DNA of 64,000 bases from Spirobacillus cienkowskii (GTDB taxonomy: Bacteria; Bdellovibrionota_B; Oligoflexia; Silvanigrellales; Silvanigrellaceae). Positions 44,780-54,333 of the stretch are shown here, piece after piece. The translations under genes and the position numbers were made by a program. The stretch lies in the NCBI RefSeq assembly GCF_037081835.1, contig NZ_CP146516.1, forward strand, positions 2,007,501-2,071,500. Direction: 5' to 3'. Within the stretch, counting starts at the first letter, position 1. Each line of letters begins with the position of its first letter. The notes beneath the pieces are model-generated. The model ran no database searches. It was not told where the DNA came from and saw only the letters and a list, made by a program, of their open reading frames with translations.

Positions 44780-46483
44780 ATGGATGCTTTTTACGCTACG
44801 ATACTCGAGCACTTAAAAAATTCTATACCAGCTGATCTTTGGCAGTTTGATGAACGTCCACAGTACGAACACGAACAAACTTTAATCATGTCAAAAGACA
44901 AAATTGTTGATACCATGCGCATCTTAAGAGATTCACATGGCTTTCAATTCTTAATGGACCTCTGTGGTGTTGATTGGCCACAGAGAGAAAAACGTTTTGA
45001 CGTTGTGTACCATCTTCTTAACCCTCAGTTAAAAAAACGTTTGCGCGTAAAATGTATTGTGGGCGAGCAAGAGTCTATCTCTTCAATCACAAACATTTGG
45101 AAAACTGCAAACTGGCTTGAACGTGAAGCATGGGACATGTACGGCATTAATTTTGCCGACCACCCAGACATGCGTCGTATTTTAACGCATCACGAGTTTC
45201 AAGGCCACCCTCTTCGCAAAGATTACCCTGCCGATAAAAATCAGGCCATGCGTGGCGAAGCATTAGAAAACACGTTCGATAAAGACAGAGAACGCTTAAT
45301 GGCAAAATACGACAATGAAGATCTTATGTGGATTAACATTGGCCCAGCCCATCCAGCGACCCACGGAACCTTGCGTTTTATGTCTGTGATTGATGGCGCA
45401 GAGCGTCTTAAAGAAATTGATGTCGAAATTGGGTATCTGCATCGCTGCTTTGAAAAAATGTGCGAAACCCACAATTACAACCAAATCATACCATACACAG
45501 ATAGACTGAACTATTGCTCTGCACCCATGAACAACAGCGCTTTCTGCGAAACAATCGAAAAACTGATTGGCGTTAAAGTTCCACCACGCGCCCAAATGAT
45601 GCGGATGATTATTGATGAATTATCACGTATTATCGATCACTTTGTGTGTATTGGCGCAAACTTGGTAGATCTTGGTGCGATTACAGGGTTTTTCTATTTG
45701 TTTGATGAACGTGAACACGTTTATACTTTATTTGAAAAACTGTGTGGTGCACGGCTTACAGTGTCTATGATGCGTATTGGTGGCATGGGCTTTGACATCC
45801 CTGAAGGCTGGCTTGAGGATTGTGCAAAAGTTGTTGACAATATTGAAAAGCGCCACGAAGAAGTCGAAAGTTTGGTGACAAACAATCGCATTTTTGTGCA
45901 ACGCACTAAAGGCTCAGGCATTCTCTCTAAAGAACTAGCAATTCAATACGGTTATACAGGCCCTTGCCTCAGAGCAACTGGGTTTGAATACGACATCCGT
46001 AAAGAAGAACCCTATTGGTTTTATCGTGATGTTGAATTTGATGTGCCTGTAGGAACTCATGGCGATACTTATGATCGTTACCTTGTACGCATGGAAGAGG
46101 TTCGCCAAAGTATTAAAATTATTCGTTGGTGTCTCAAAAATATGCCCGACGGGCCTATCAATATTCCAAATAAAAATATTGTTCTCCCTTCTAAAAAAGA
46201 CGTTTACGGAAACATAGAAGGATTGATGAACCACTTCATGCTGATTATCAATGGTGTACAACCTCCTAAGGGTGAAATCTACCACCGCAGTGAAGCCGCA
46301 AATGGAGAACTTGGCTTTTATGTGATCTCTGATGGATCCGGAACCCCATACAGAGTCAAATGCAGAGCGCCATGTTTTTCGATATTAAGTGGATTTCCCG
46401 ATATGGTACGTGGCAACTTTCTTGCCGATGCCGTTGCTGCGCTAGGGAGTATTAATATTATTGCCGGTGAACTTGATAGATAA
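44780..46483 (+). CDS. nuoCD: NADH-quinone oxidoreductase subunits C and D, fused
   Basis: 567 residues. Residues about 1-170 are NuoC (with DLCGVDWPQREKRFDVVYHL and ERE-x-WDMYGI) and residues about 185-567 are NuoD (GPAHPATHGTLR at the start, IGYLHRCFEK and ending in GSINIIAGELDR). In complex I these sit in the peripheral arm next to NuoB and help form the quinone pocket. The fusion is known in enterobacteria and some other groups. The ATG at 44780 follows GGAGG by 11 bases; an upstream frame would overlap yciO. It is the first of five closely spaced nuo genes. Confidence 0.95.
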   Translation: MDAFYATILEHLKNSIPADLWQFDERPQYEHEQTLIMSKDKIVDTMRILRDSHGFQFLMDLCGVDWPQREKRFDVVYHLLNPQLKKRLRVKCIVGEQESISSITNIWKTANWLEREAWDMYGINFADHPDMRRILTHHEFQGHPLRKDYPADKNQAMRGEALENTFDKDRERLMAKYDNEDLMWINIGPAHPATHGTLRFMSVIDGAERLKEIDVEIGYLHRCFEKMCETHNYNQIIPYTDRLNYCSAPMNNSAFCETIEKLIGVKVPPRAQMMRMIIDELSRIIDHFVCIGANLVDLGAITGFFYLFDEREHVYTLFEKLCGARLTVSMMRIGGMGFDIPEGWLEDCAKVVDNIEKRHEEVESLVTNNRIFVQRTKGSGILSKELAIQYGYTGPCLRATGFEYDIRKEEPYWFYRDVEFDVPVGTHGDTYDRYLVRMEEVRQSIKIIRWCLKNMPDGPINIPNKNIVLPSKKDVYGNIEGLMNHFMLIINGVQPPKGEIYHRSEAANGELGFYVISDGSGTPYRVKCRAPCFSILSGFPDMVRGNFLADAVAALGSINIIAGELDR

Positions 46484-46493
46484 GGGTTAATTT

Positions 46494-47027
46494 ATGCCAT
46501 TTTTCTCGCCAGAATTAACAAAAATTATTGAAGGATACCTCAAACGTTATGAAACAAAACGTTCGAGTATACTTCCCATTCTTCATGCAATCCAAGACGA
46601 AAAAGATTGGGTTTCTGATGAAGACGTTGACGCGTTAGAAAAAGAATTTGGTTTGTCTGTCATAGATGTTCGAGAAGTGCTGACATTTTACACAATGTAC
46701 CGCAAATCTCCTCCTAAACCGTATCGCTTTGAAATTTGTAAAAGCATTTCGTGTTGGCTGATGGGAGCAAACGAAACCATTAACGCTGTCAAACACGAAA
46801 TCGAAAAAGCAAAACGCGAAGGCCGTGAGCTTCCATTTGAAGTGCATGGCGTAGAGTGTCTTGGCCAGTGCGGCTACGCGCCCTCAACACTGATTAATAA
46901 AGATCGACATAATAACGTGACGCCCGAAAAAGCGCTTGCCCTCTTAAAAGAATACAATTCTAAAGAACTGCCCAAAGCAGCTCTCAATTGTGCAGCGCAA
47001 CGTGCTGCAACAAAAGATAAAAAGTAA
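46494..47027 (+). CDS. nuoE: NADH-quinone oxidoreductase subunit E
   Basis: 177 residues. A thioredoxin-like 2Fe-2S subunit of the NADH-oxidising arm. Four cysteines are visible in the C-x4-C (CKSISC, near 82-87) and C-x3-C (CLGQC, near 120-124) spacing. An N-terminal helical part with SSILPILHAIQDE leads in. The gene follows nuoCD after 10 bases and its end is 13 bases before nuoF. It is of typical length. Confidence 0.95.
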   Translation: MPFFSPELTKIIEGYLKRYETKRSSILPILHAIQDEKDWVSDEDVDALEKEFGLSVIDVREVLTFYTMYRKSPPKPYRFEICKSISCWLMGANETINAVKHEIEKAKREGRELPFEVHGVECLGQCGYAPSTLINKDRHNNVTPEKALALLKEYNSKELPKAALNCAAQRAATKDKK

Positions 47028-47040
47028 AAGGAGATCTTTA

Positions 47041-48333
47041 ATGCCTGTAATCAAGAACGAATATCAAGGACGAAAACCCGATGAATTTCGGATTTTGCTG
47101 GGTCTTGAAGGTCATTCTAATCCCAGAGATCTCCAAACTTATAAAGAAAAAAGCAATGGATACAAAGCTTTAGAAAAAGTCTTAAAAGATAAAATGTCTC
47201 CAGATGATGTGATCAATGTTGTCAAGGCATCGGGATTGCGTGGCCGCGGTGGAGCAGGCTTTCCGACAGGTCTTAAATGGAGTTTTGTGCCTAAAGGCCC
47301 TGGTGAAAAATACCTCATCACCAATTTTGATGAAGGTGAGCCTGGTACATATAAAGACTGCTACATTGCAGAACTCACTCCGCATTCTCTTGTTGAAGGC
47401 AAAATTATTGCCTCTTATGCAATAGGTGCACAAAAAAGTTACATTTATATTCGTGGAGAATTTTATAACGAAATCAAATGGTGCGAAAAAGCCATTCGCG
47501 ACGCCTATGACGCCGGTTATCTTGGTGAAAACATTATGGGATCGGGGTTTACCCACCATATGGATGTGTACTCAGGTGCGGGGGCTTATATTTGTGGCGA
47601 AGAAACAGGTCTTATTTCATCGCTTGAAGGAAAAAAAGGACAACCAAAATTAAAACCGCCATTTCCAGCGGTTAAAGGCTATCTTGGCAAACCAACCGTT
47701 GTCAATAACGTCGAATCGTTAGCTGTCGTGCCTTGGATTATTTATAATGGCGCCGATGCTTACAAAAAATTTGGGACAGAAAAATCGCCGGGCACAAAAC
47801 TATTTAATGTCAGCGGCCCTATTGCACGCCCTGGCTGCTATGAGATCCCTTTAGGGTATCCGTTAATGCGTTTTTTAAACGAAGACTGTGGCGGACTCAT
47901 AGGTGGCAAAAAATTAAAAGCCGTTATTCCTGGGGGATCCTCTGCACCTGTGCTGACAGCAAAAGAGTGCGAAAACGTGACACTTGACTACGAATCCATT
48001 GCCGCTGCTGGATCGATGCTAGGCTCTGGAGCCATTATTGTTATTCCAGAAGATGTAAAAATGCCCGATGTTCTCGAAAACTTAATGGACTTTTATTCGC
48101 ACGAATCCTGCGGACAATGCACGCCATGCCGCGAGGGAACTGGCTGGCTCTACAAAATGTCAAAACATATTTTAAAAGGAAATGCGAACAAAGACGATTT
48201 GGCACGCATCAATACCGTTGCTAATAATATGCGCGGCAAAACAATCTGTGTGTTGTCTGATGCAGCGGCAGATCCGGCTCGTGCCATAATTGCTAAATTT
48301 GCACATGAATTTGAACCATATCTTAAAGGGTAA
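47041..48333 (+). CDS. nuoF: NADH-quinone oxidoreductase subunit F
   Basis: 430 residues. It binds NADH, FMN and a 4Fe-4S cluster. Motifs: GRGGAGFPTGLKW near 60-72 (NADH/FMN loop), GAGAYICGEETGL near 178-190, and the cluster cysteines in ESCGQCTPCREGT near 353-365 with another in KTICVLSDAAA near 404. The ATG at 47041 has AGGAG upstream; an in-frame extension into nuoE is spurious. nuoG follows after five bases. Confidence 0.96.
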   Translation: MPVIKNEYQGRKPDEFRILLGLEGHSNPRDLQTYKEKSNGYKALEKVLKDKMSPDDVINVVKASGLRGRGGAGFPTGLKWSFVPKGPGEKYLITNFDEGEPGTYKDCYIAELTPHSLVEGKIIASYAIGAQKSYIYIRGEFYNEIKWCEKAIRDAYDAGYLGENIMGSGFTHHMDVYSGAGAYICGEETGLISSLEGKKGQPKLKPPFPAVKGYLGKPTVVNNVESLAVVPWIIYNGADAYKKFGTEKSPGTKLFNVSGPIARPGCYEIPLGYPLMRFLNEDCGGLIGGKKLKAVIPGGSSAPVLTAKECENVTLDYESIAAAGSMLGSGAIIVIPEDVKMPDVLENLMDFYSHESCGQCTPCREGTGWLYKMSKHILKGNANKDDLARINTVANNMRGKTICVLSDAAADPARAIIAKFAHEFEPYLKG

Positions 48334-48338
48334 TAAAA

Positions 48339-49808
48339 ATGTCAGAAACTGTTAAGTTAACAATTGATGGCAAGGAAATCACTGTACCTAAAGGCACTTC
48401 AGTGATTGAAGCAACAGAAATGCTTGGCATCGAAGTGCCTCGTTTTTGCTGGCATCCTGGTCTTTCTGTAGCAGGTGTATGCCGTTTTTGCATGGTAAAA
48501 ATAGAAGGAATGCCCAAACTACAAATTGCCTGCAATACAACGTGTACAGAAGGCATGAAAGTCATCACAGTGAGTGATGAAGTGAAAGACGCGCACAAAT
48601 GGGCGCTCGAGTTTCATCTCATCAACCATCCGCTAGATTGTCCAATTTGTGATCAAGCTGGCGAATGTGAATTGCAAAATTATTACATGAAAGTTGGCAA
48701 ATACTCTTCGCAAATGGACGAAGATAAGGTGTTAAAACCTAAAGCACTCGATGTTGGTGATAATTTGGTTCTCGATACCGAACGTTGTATTTTATGCTCA
48801 CGTTGTGTGCGTTTTGAAGACGAAGTCACAAAAACCAGTGCCCTTGGAATTTTTAACCGCGGCGATCATTCTGTTATTGGCACCTTTCCAAACCGCAGAA
48901 TTCAACACAATTACAGCTACAATATTGTAGACATTTGCCCAGTTGGCGCATTTACAGCAAAAGATTTTAGATTTAAATGCCGCGTATGGTTTTTAAGCGA
49001 AACAAAAACAATTTGCCCTGGTTGCTCCACGGGCTGTAACGTAACAGTGTTCCAACAAAAAAATCAGCGCGAATATTATCGGCTAAAACCAAGAAAAAAT
49101 TTGGATGTCAACGGCCATTGGATGTGTGATTATGGGCGTACAATGTATCAACATTTAAACGCTAGCAGCAGGTTGGCAACGCCGAGCATAGAAGGCAAGC
49201 AGTTGCCTTGGGATTCTCTTAAACAAGAGCTCACTAAAAAACTGGCTGCCATGAACGGCAACGCAAATCAGGTTGCTTTAGTGTTGACCCCTCAATACAC
49301 CAACGAAGAATATACGCAAATACTCCAAGCGCTAAAAAAATCTTTAGGAGCTTTGCCAAAGGTTTATGTATGGCGTGATGCAACAGAAAATGCAGAAAAT
49401 TTTGATGGCATTTTATTTCGGGGCGATCTACACCCCAATAGCAACGGCCTAAACAAAATTTTAACAGAAAATAATATCACTCCAATTTCTCTTAAAGGAG
49501 ATTTTTCTGCACTTGCTGCGCAAAAAGCAAGTTTAACATTGGTGTTTGGCCCAGAAATCGAAAAATCATATTCACAATTTGCAAACGAAATTACACGTTT
49601 TGCAGAACTTGCGAATGTTGTTTACTTTGGCACGACGTTAAATCCAATTACTAAAAAGTTTTCTATGATTATTCCAACAAAAGTGTTTGCAGAAAAAAGC
49701 GGAACATTTGTCAATCACAAAGGCATTGCGCAAAAATTAAAAGCAAATCCTCCTGTGTTTCCAAATTTGTTAGGAATTGAAGACTTGTTCTCAGAATTAC
49801 GAGCATAA
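48339..49808 (+). CDS. nuoG: NADH-quinone oxidoreductase subunit G, short form
   Basis: 489 residues, far shorter than the 700-900 of many NuoG. The iron-sulfur part is complete: a 2Fe-2S ferredoxin domain (CWHPGLSVAGVCRFC near 36-50, later C in ACNTTC), the H-x3-C-x2-C-x5-C cluster in DCPICDQAGEC, and a 4Fe-4S pair with CILCSRC and ICPVGAF. A fourth cysteine set (CPGCSTGC) starts the truncated molybdopterin-fold part. The C-terminal 220 residues are poorly conserved. Shortened NuoG occurs in several lineages. It is part of the nuoCD-E-F-G-I run. Confidence 0.92.
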   Translation: MSETVKLTIDGKEITVPKGTSVIEATEMLGIEVPRFCWHPGLSVAGVCRFCMVKIEGMPKLQIACNTTCTEGMKVITVSDEVKDAHKWALEFHLINHPLDCPICDQAGECELQNYYMKVGKYSSQMDEDKVLKPKALDVGDNLVLDTERCILCSRCVRFEDEVTKTSALGIFNRGDHSVIGTFPNRRIQHNYSYNIVDICPVGAFTAKDFRFKCRVWFLSETKTICPGCSTGCNVTVFQQKNQREYYRLKPRKNLDVNGHWMCDYGRTMYQHLNASSRLATPSIEGKQLPWDSLKQELTKKLAAMNGNANQVALVLTPQYTNEEYTQILQALKKSLGALPKVYVWRDATENAENFDGILFRGDLHPNSNGLNKILTENNITPISLKGDFSALAAQKASLTLVFGPEIEKSYSQFANEITRFAELANVVYFGTTLNPITKKFSMIIPTKVFAEKSGTFVNHKGIAQKLKANPPVFPNLLGIEDLFSELRA

Positions 49809-49819
49809 GGAAAAACATC

Positions 49820-50413
49820 ATGGGATACATTAATGTTTCTAAAGACCCCGAAAAAAGCTTAAAAAATGGGTATCTTGCCACAACTCTTTTAGGCTTAGGG
49901 CAAACAATCTCTGTTTTTGCAAAACAACTTTTTAACATTGAAGAATCTGTCACCATACAGTGGCCCGAAGTTGAGTATAAATATTCTGAACGTTTTAAAG
50001 GCGCCCATTTTCTTACCAAGCGCCCAGATGGTCAGGTACGTTGTACGGCATGTTTTTTGTGTGCCACCAACTGTCCAGCGCAATGCATCACCATTGTTGC
50101 AGGACAATCTTCTGATAAAGGTATTGAAAAATACCCTGCGCGTTTTGAAATTGATATTTTACGTTGTGTTTTTTGTGGCTTTTGCGAAGAGGCATGCCCT
50201 GTCGATGCCATCCGTTTAGGCTCTGAATACTCTATGGCAGGAATGACAGAACAAAAATGGGTTTACACTAAAGATTATCTTTTAAATAGACCAGAAAATA
50301 AAAAACGTCTTGGTGATAAACAAATTTCTAAAAAAGAAGAAAATGTAAAAGATGCCTCTGTTGTCAGCGCTCTGCCTAATATTCACGGAAAAAATCAAAA
50401 CGGCCATCACTAA
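49820..50413 (+). CDS. nuoI: NADH-quinone oxidoreductase subunit I
   Basis: 197 residues. Two 4Fe-4S motifs are visible: CTACFLCATNCP near 74-85 and CVFCGFCEEACP near 114-125, linking the electron path from NuoG to NuoB. The N-terminal helix and RFKGAHFLTKRPDG precede them. The C-terminal 50 residues are a Lys/Asn-rich tail. AAGGA lies ten bases before the ATG, 11 bases after nuoG. It ends the run; nuoA, B, H and J-N are not in the window. Confidence 0.95.
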   Translation: MGYINVSKDPEKSLKNGYLATTLLGLGQTISVFAKQLFNIEESVTIQWPEVEYKYSERFKGAHFLTKRPDGQVRCTACFLCATNCPAQCITIVAGQSSDKGIEKYPARFEIDILRCVFCGFCEEACPVDAIRLGSEYSMAGMTEQKWVYTKDYLLNRPENKKRLGDKQISKKEENVKDASVVSALPNIHGKNQNGHH

Positions 50414-50615
50414 TTTTTACTAGCCTAACACATTATTATTATTTAATTAAATTTTTAATTTTAACTTCTTTCGTAAAAATCACTTCTTGTTAATTTTCAA
50501 CAATAATGTTAATTTAAATAAATGAATTATTTTTTATAAATTTGTAAATTTTATATTTAAAATTTATTATAATCTTTCATTTTTAAAAAATAATAGCAAG
50601 TATTAGGAGGAAAAA

Positions 50616-52364
50616 GTGAGCTTAATGAGTAAAATAGAATTAAATTTTAACAATAAAAAATTTTATCGCAAAATTTGTTTATTAATTTCTGTACTAATTT
50701 TACTTATAAGCTGCAAAAAAAATTCTAATAATAACAATTTTCAAAATCAGTCAGAACGCGAAGAAATTATTCCAGGATTATCTATAACTTTAAATATTGC
50801 AAATACAAATTTTAATGAAAATTATAATAAACAAGAAATTTTATATCATAACTCCGAAAAAGGTTTTGTAACTGCAACAAACGAGCACAACCAATTCACT
50901 ATGGGAGGTGTGCAAGGTACAGAGTCTCTTATACAAATATTCCAAGGAATTCCTATTACTTTTACGCAAGAGACAGAATTTCCAGAAACTATAGACCCTA
51001 CAAAAATCAATTTTATGGCAGTCAATAGTTCGACAAATAATACATTTTGCAATTCTGTTGAGCTATTTATTAAAGACGATAAAATTAAAATTAAAAACAA
51101 TATTGTAAATAGACTGCCTACATTAACCGAATGCGAATTTAGACCAACCTCAAAAACATATAAAATTCAAAACCAAGGAGTAATTCAATTAACCTTTAAT
51201 TACACCGTTAAAGATTGGCAAAGTAGTTTGGGAGACGGCACCGAAGCACAAAAAACAGCAAAAGAAATTGAGATTAATGATAATTTAATAGAGCTCCGGC
51301 TAGATGGAAAAAATATCACAGATTTATCGCCAATAATTTCTTTAGTTGAGTTAACAACTTTAAGCTTAGAAAACAATAATATTTCAACATTACCAAAACA
51401 AATCAAAAATCTAAATAACTTAGAATCAATTCTTTTAGCAAATAACAAACTAGAAGAATTTCCAGATTCTATTCTACAATTTCAAGAACTCGTAGAATTA
51501 AATTTAAGTGATAACAAAATATCAGAAATTCCAAGAACAATAGAAAATTTATCTAAACTCGATAAAATAAAAATAGATCATAATAACATTACAAATGTTC
51601 CAGAAGAAATAGGATACTTAACAACATTATCAGAATTATCATTAGAAAATAATAAAATAACAGAAATTCCAACATCAATTGAAAATTTATTAAACCTTAA
51701 AATTCTCAATTTACAAGGCAATAAAATTTCAACCATACCAACAGAAATCGAAAATTTAATAGAACTAAACAAGCTGTTACTTAGAAATAATCAAATTTCA
51801 GCGATACCAAATGAAATTAAAAATCTTACTAACCTAAACGTATTTACCATAGAAAAAAATTCACTTTCCGAACTGCCAATTGTGATTTTTGAACTACCAA
51901 ATTTAACAGAAATAAATTTTAGTCAAAATAAAATTACATCTATTCCTTCAGAAATTGTAAATCTAAAACAGTTAAAAACATTAAGAATAAATAATAATAA
52001 TTTAACAGAATTACCAAGTAATGTTTGCCAATTAGAAAATTTAACAGTTTTAGATTTAAGGTATAATTCAATTAGTACAATCTGCGATAATATTGCAAAT
52101 CTTAAAAATTTAAAACAAATATTTTTATCTAATAACAAAATCACAACTCTTCCAAATTCTATTAAAACATTATCAAAAATTAATACATTTTATATTCAAA
52201 ACAATAATATAGAAACCATAGAAAAAGATGTGTTTAATTGGATTGTAAACATTGGTACTTATGATTTATCACCCAATCCTGGATACCCATTATTTGGCAA
52301 TGCAGATAGTCCAGTTTATACTAAGCCATTAAAAATTAGAATGAAATCTAAAAAAGTAAATTAA
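50616..52364 (+). CDS. leucine-rich-repeat lipoprotein
   Basis: 582 residues. A GTG start lies five bases after AGGAGG, and the N-terminus has a lipoprotein signal with lipobox LISC, then an Asn-rich linker. Residues about 60-215 have no recognised fold. Residues about 225-545 are around 13-14 tandem 23-residue leucine-rich repeats, pattern L-x-x-L-x-L-x-x-N-x-I-x-x-I/L-P (bacterial/plant-like type), a protein-binding solenoid. The protein should sit on the outer or inner membrane facing out. It may bind host or prey proteins. It stands alone on the strand, 203 bases after nuoI. Confidence 0.88.
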   Translation: MSLMSKIELNFNNKKFYRKICLLISVLILLISCKKNSNNNNFQNQSEREEIIPGLSITLNIANTNFNENYNKQEILYHNSEKGFVTATNEHNQFTMGGVQGTESLIQIFQGIPITFTQETEFPETIDPTKINFMAVNSSTNNTFCNSVELFIKDDKIKIKNNIVNRLPTLTECEFRPTSKTYKIQNQGVIQLTFNYTVKDWQSSLGDGTEAQKTAKEIEINDNLIELRLDGKNITDLSPIISLVELTTLSLENNNISTLPKQIKNLNNLESILLANNKLEEFPDSILQFQELVELNLSDNKISEIPRTIENLSKLDKIKIDHNNITNVPEEIGYLTTLSELSLENNKITEIPTSIENLLNLKILNLQGNKISTIPTEIENLIELNKLLLRNNQISAIPNEIKNLTNLNVFTIEKNSLSELPIVIFELPNLTEINFSQNKITSIPSEIVNLKQLKTLRINNNNLTELPSNVCQLENLTVLDLRYNSISTICDNIANLKNLKQIFLSNNKITTLPNSIKTLSKINTFYIQNNNIETIEKDVFNWIVNIGTYDLSPNPGYPLFGNADSPVYTKPLKIRMKSKKVN

Positions 52365-52457
52365 AAAAAATGGTAAGCTAGTTATACTTTTTTTAGCTAA
52401 AAATTTAATAAATCACCCATTAATACCATAACCAATTAAAAAATTTATAATTTTATG

Positions 52458-52486
52458 TTGACTTATAAAATTTAATAATTTAATAA
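52458..52486 (+). promoter_or_regulatory. candidate sigma-70 promoter for the second ABC-2 exporter
   Basis: TTGACT (52458-52463), 17-base spacer, TAATAA (52481-52486), 28 bases before the TTG start. Five of six and four of six consensus matches. The sequence aaatttttattttaaaagg that follows also precedes the gene at 40512, so the leader may be a shared module or chance in AT-rich DNA. Confidence 0.4.
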
Positions 52487-52513
52487 AATTTTTATTTTAA
52501 AAGGATTATTAAA

Positions 52514-53542
52514 TTGATAATAATAAATGCAGAAAAAATTTCTAAATATGTAAATATCAAAAAAGATGTACATCAAAACACTTTAATTAAAAGAATAAAA
52601 CAATATATTAAACCAGAAAAAGAAAAAAAATATATATTAAATAACTGTAGTTTTAAAATTAACCAAGGAGAAAGAATAGCAATTTTAGGGTTAAATGGAG
52701 CTGGCAAATCGACCCTCATGAAAATTTTATCTGGATCCATGATGCCCTCACATGGCAATATTGATGTTCTTGGCTTTAAACCCTTTCACAGAAAACAAGA
52801 ATTTTTAAAACAAATTGGCGTAGTTTTTGGACATAAAAGCTCTTTAATTTGGGATCTCCCTTTAATACATAGCTTCATTTTGCATAAATCAATTTACGAA
52901 ATTGAAGAACATAAATTTAAAAAAAATTTAGATTATTTTTTAAACCTTCTTGATATGCAACAATGTTTAAACAAAAAAGTGCGATATTTAAGCCTTGGCG
53001 AACGAGTAAAAGCAGATTTAATTATGAATTTACTGCATTCTCCAAAAATTTTACTTCTTGATGAACCAACAATAGGTCTTGATATGGAAGCAAAATTTCA
53101 AATAAGAGATTTTATTGCCAACAATCAAAATTTTAATAAAACAACATTTGTCATAACCACGCATGATCCTAGTGACATAGAGCAATGTTGCGAAAAAATT
53201 TTAATTCTAAAAGAAGGCGAATTTGTATTCACTAGTAAAGTTAATGAAATTAAAAATAAATTTAATAATAAAATTAGAATAATGATAAATAAAAAAGAAA
53301 ACAATATTGATTTAAATTTGCTGCAAAGTTATTTAACTTCATTTTTAGATATTGAATTTCATGAATATACTAATTATTTTTTACTTATTTTAGATAAATT
53401 ATCTGAACTACAAATTGTGCAATTTTTAATCCAAAAAAACATCAGAGGATTTGAACTCAAAAACATGTCATTTGAAGAAATATTAGCGCATCAATTTAGA
53501 ATTCTAAATTTCGAAGATAAAGATTACAATGAAGATGAATAA
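52514..53542 (+). CDS. ABC-2 exporter ATP-binding protein, second copy
   Basis: 342 residues, clearly related along its full length to the ATPase at 332-1357. Walker A GLNGAGKST near 58-66, signature LSLGER near 158-163, Walker B LLLDEPTIG near 177-185 and histidine in THDPSD near 216. The Q-loop again has histidine (FGHK) instead of the expected glutamine. The start is TTG 52514, eight bases after AAGGA; the first copy starts at GTG. It overlaps the permease gene by 14 bases. Together with the next two genes it makes a complete three-subunit exporter. The substrate is unknown. Confidence 0.92.
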   Translation: MIIINAEKISKYVNIKKDVHQNTLIKRIKQYIKPEKEKKYILNNCSFKINQGERIAILGLNGAGKSTLMKILSGSMMPSHGNIDVLGFKPFHRKQEFLKQIGVVFGHKSSLIWDLPLIHSFILHKSIYEIEEHKFKKNLDYFLNLLDMQQCLNKKVRYLSLGERVKADLIMNLLHSPKILLLDEPTIGLDMEAKFQIRDFIANNQNFNKTTFVITTHDPSDIEQCCEKILILKEGEFVFTSKVNEIKNKFNNKIRIMINKKENNIDLNLLQSYLTSFLDIEFHEYTNYFLLILDKLSELQIVQFLIQKNIRGFELKNMSFEEILAHQFRILNFEDKDYNEDE

Positions 53543-54332
53543 AATAAAAAACAAACTTAATATTATTAAAACATTCTTAAAAACATACACATACGAATCA
53601 GTATCAGATTTTTGCCTTATATTTTCTGATATTATTGTTGGAATTTCTATTCCAGTTTTTATACAAATAATTTTATGGAATTATGTATATTCAGAAACCA
53701 GCGAAATTAATGGGTACTCCAATACAAAAATTATTTTATATGCAATCATAACCATAATTTTTTCGAGATTTAATAATGGTCACAATATAATAGTCGATAC
53801 CTCAGAATATATTAAAAAAGGAATTATTGATCTTTATAATGTGAAACCCGTATCTTATAAAACATTTCAATTACTAAAATTTTACGGGCAAAATACGATA
53901 TATTTTCCTTTAATAACTATTTTTACTATTACATCATTATTTTTATTTGGAGATTTAAATTTTATAATTGCAATTATTGTATTTATTATTTGGTCACAAT
54001 ACATTTCTTTTCAACTTTCTTATATACTTGGGATTTTTAGCTATTGGTTAATTAATGATAAATTTTTATCATTTTTATATTTTGTTTCACTAAGTATTTT
54101 TGGCGGAATGTTAATACCAATTGAATTTTGGCCAGAAAACATTCAGATTTTCTTAAAATACAACCCATTTAGACTATTGGTTTCAGGAATTCCTGATTTT
54201 ATTTTAAATCCAAAAATGAGTATATTTATAAATCTTCTCTGTTTATTTATATTTTATACTTTTATTCTAAATTTCATAATAAAAATATTATCAAAACACA
54301 CCATAAAATATTGCGAATCCAATGGAGGATAA
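53529..54332 (+). CDS. ABC-2 exporter permease subunit 1
   Basis: 267 residues with six hydrophobic helices (first near 30-48, last near 240-258). It is the full-length relative of the fragment at 1-345, sharing the WNY motif after the first helix. The FGGMLIPIEFWP segment near 190-200 is typical of ABC-2 type permeases. It overlaps the ATPase gene by 14 bases and ends one base before the likely TTG start of the second permease. ATG 53535 is an alternative start. Confidence 0.88.
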   Translation: MKMNKIKNKLNIIKTFLKTYTYESVSDFCLIFSDIIVGISIPVFIQIILWNYVYSETSEINGYSNTKIILYAIITIIFSRFNNGHNIIVDTSEYIKKGIIDLYNVKPVSYKTFQLLKFYGQNTIYFPLITIFTITSLFLFGDLNFIIAIIVFIIWSQYISFQLSYILGIFSYWLINDKFLSFLYFVSLSIFGGMLIPIEFWPENIQIFLKYNPFRLLVSGIPDFILNPKMSIFINLLCLFIFYTFILNFIIKILSKHTIKYCESNGG

Positions 54333-54333
54333 G

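Noticed and set aside
45241..46285. Several minus-strand frames opposite nuoCD
   Set aside because: Antisense shadows of a strongly conserved complex I gene.
50616..52364. CRISPR-like or satellite repeats in the LRR gene
   Set aside because: The periodicity is at the protein level (23 residues); the DNA copies are diverged and lie in one reading frame.
52375..52440. Palindrome TTTTTAGCTAAAAA after the LRR gene as a terminator
   Set aside because: The stem is almost entirely A/T with no loop and no following T run; too weak to call.
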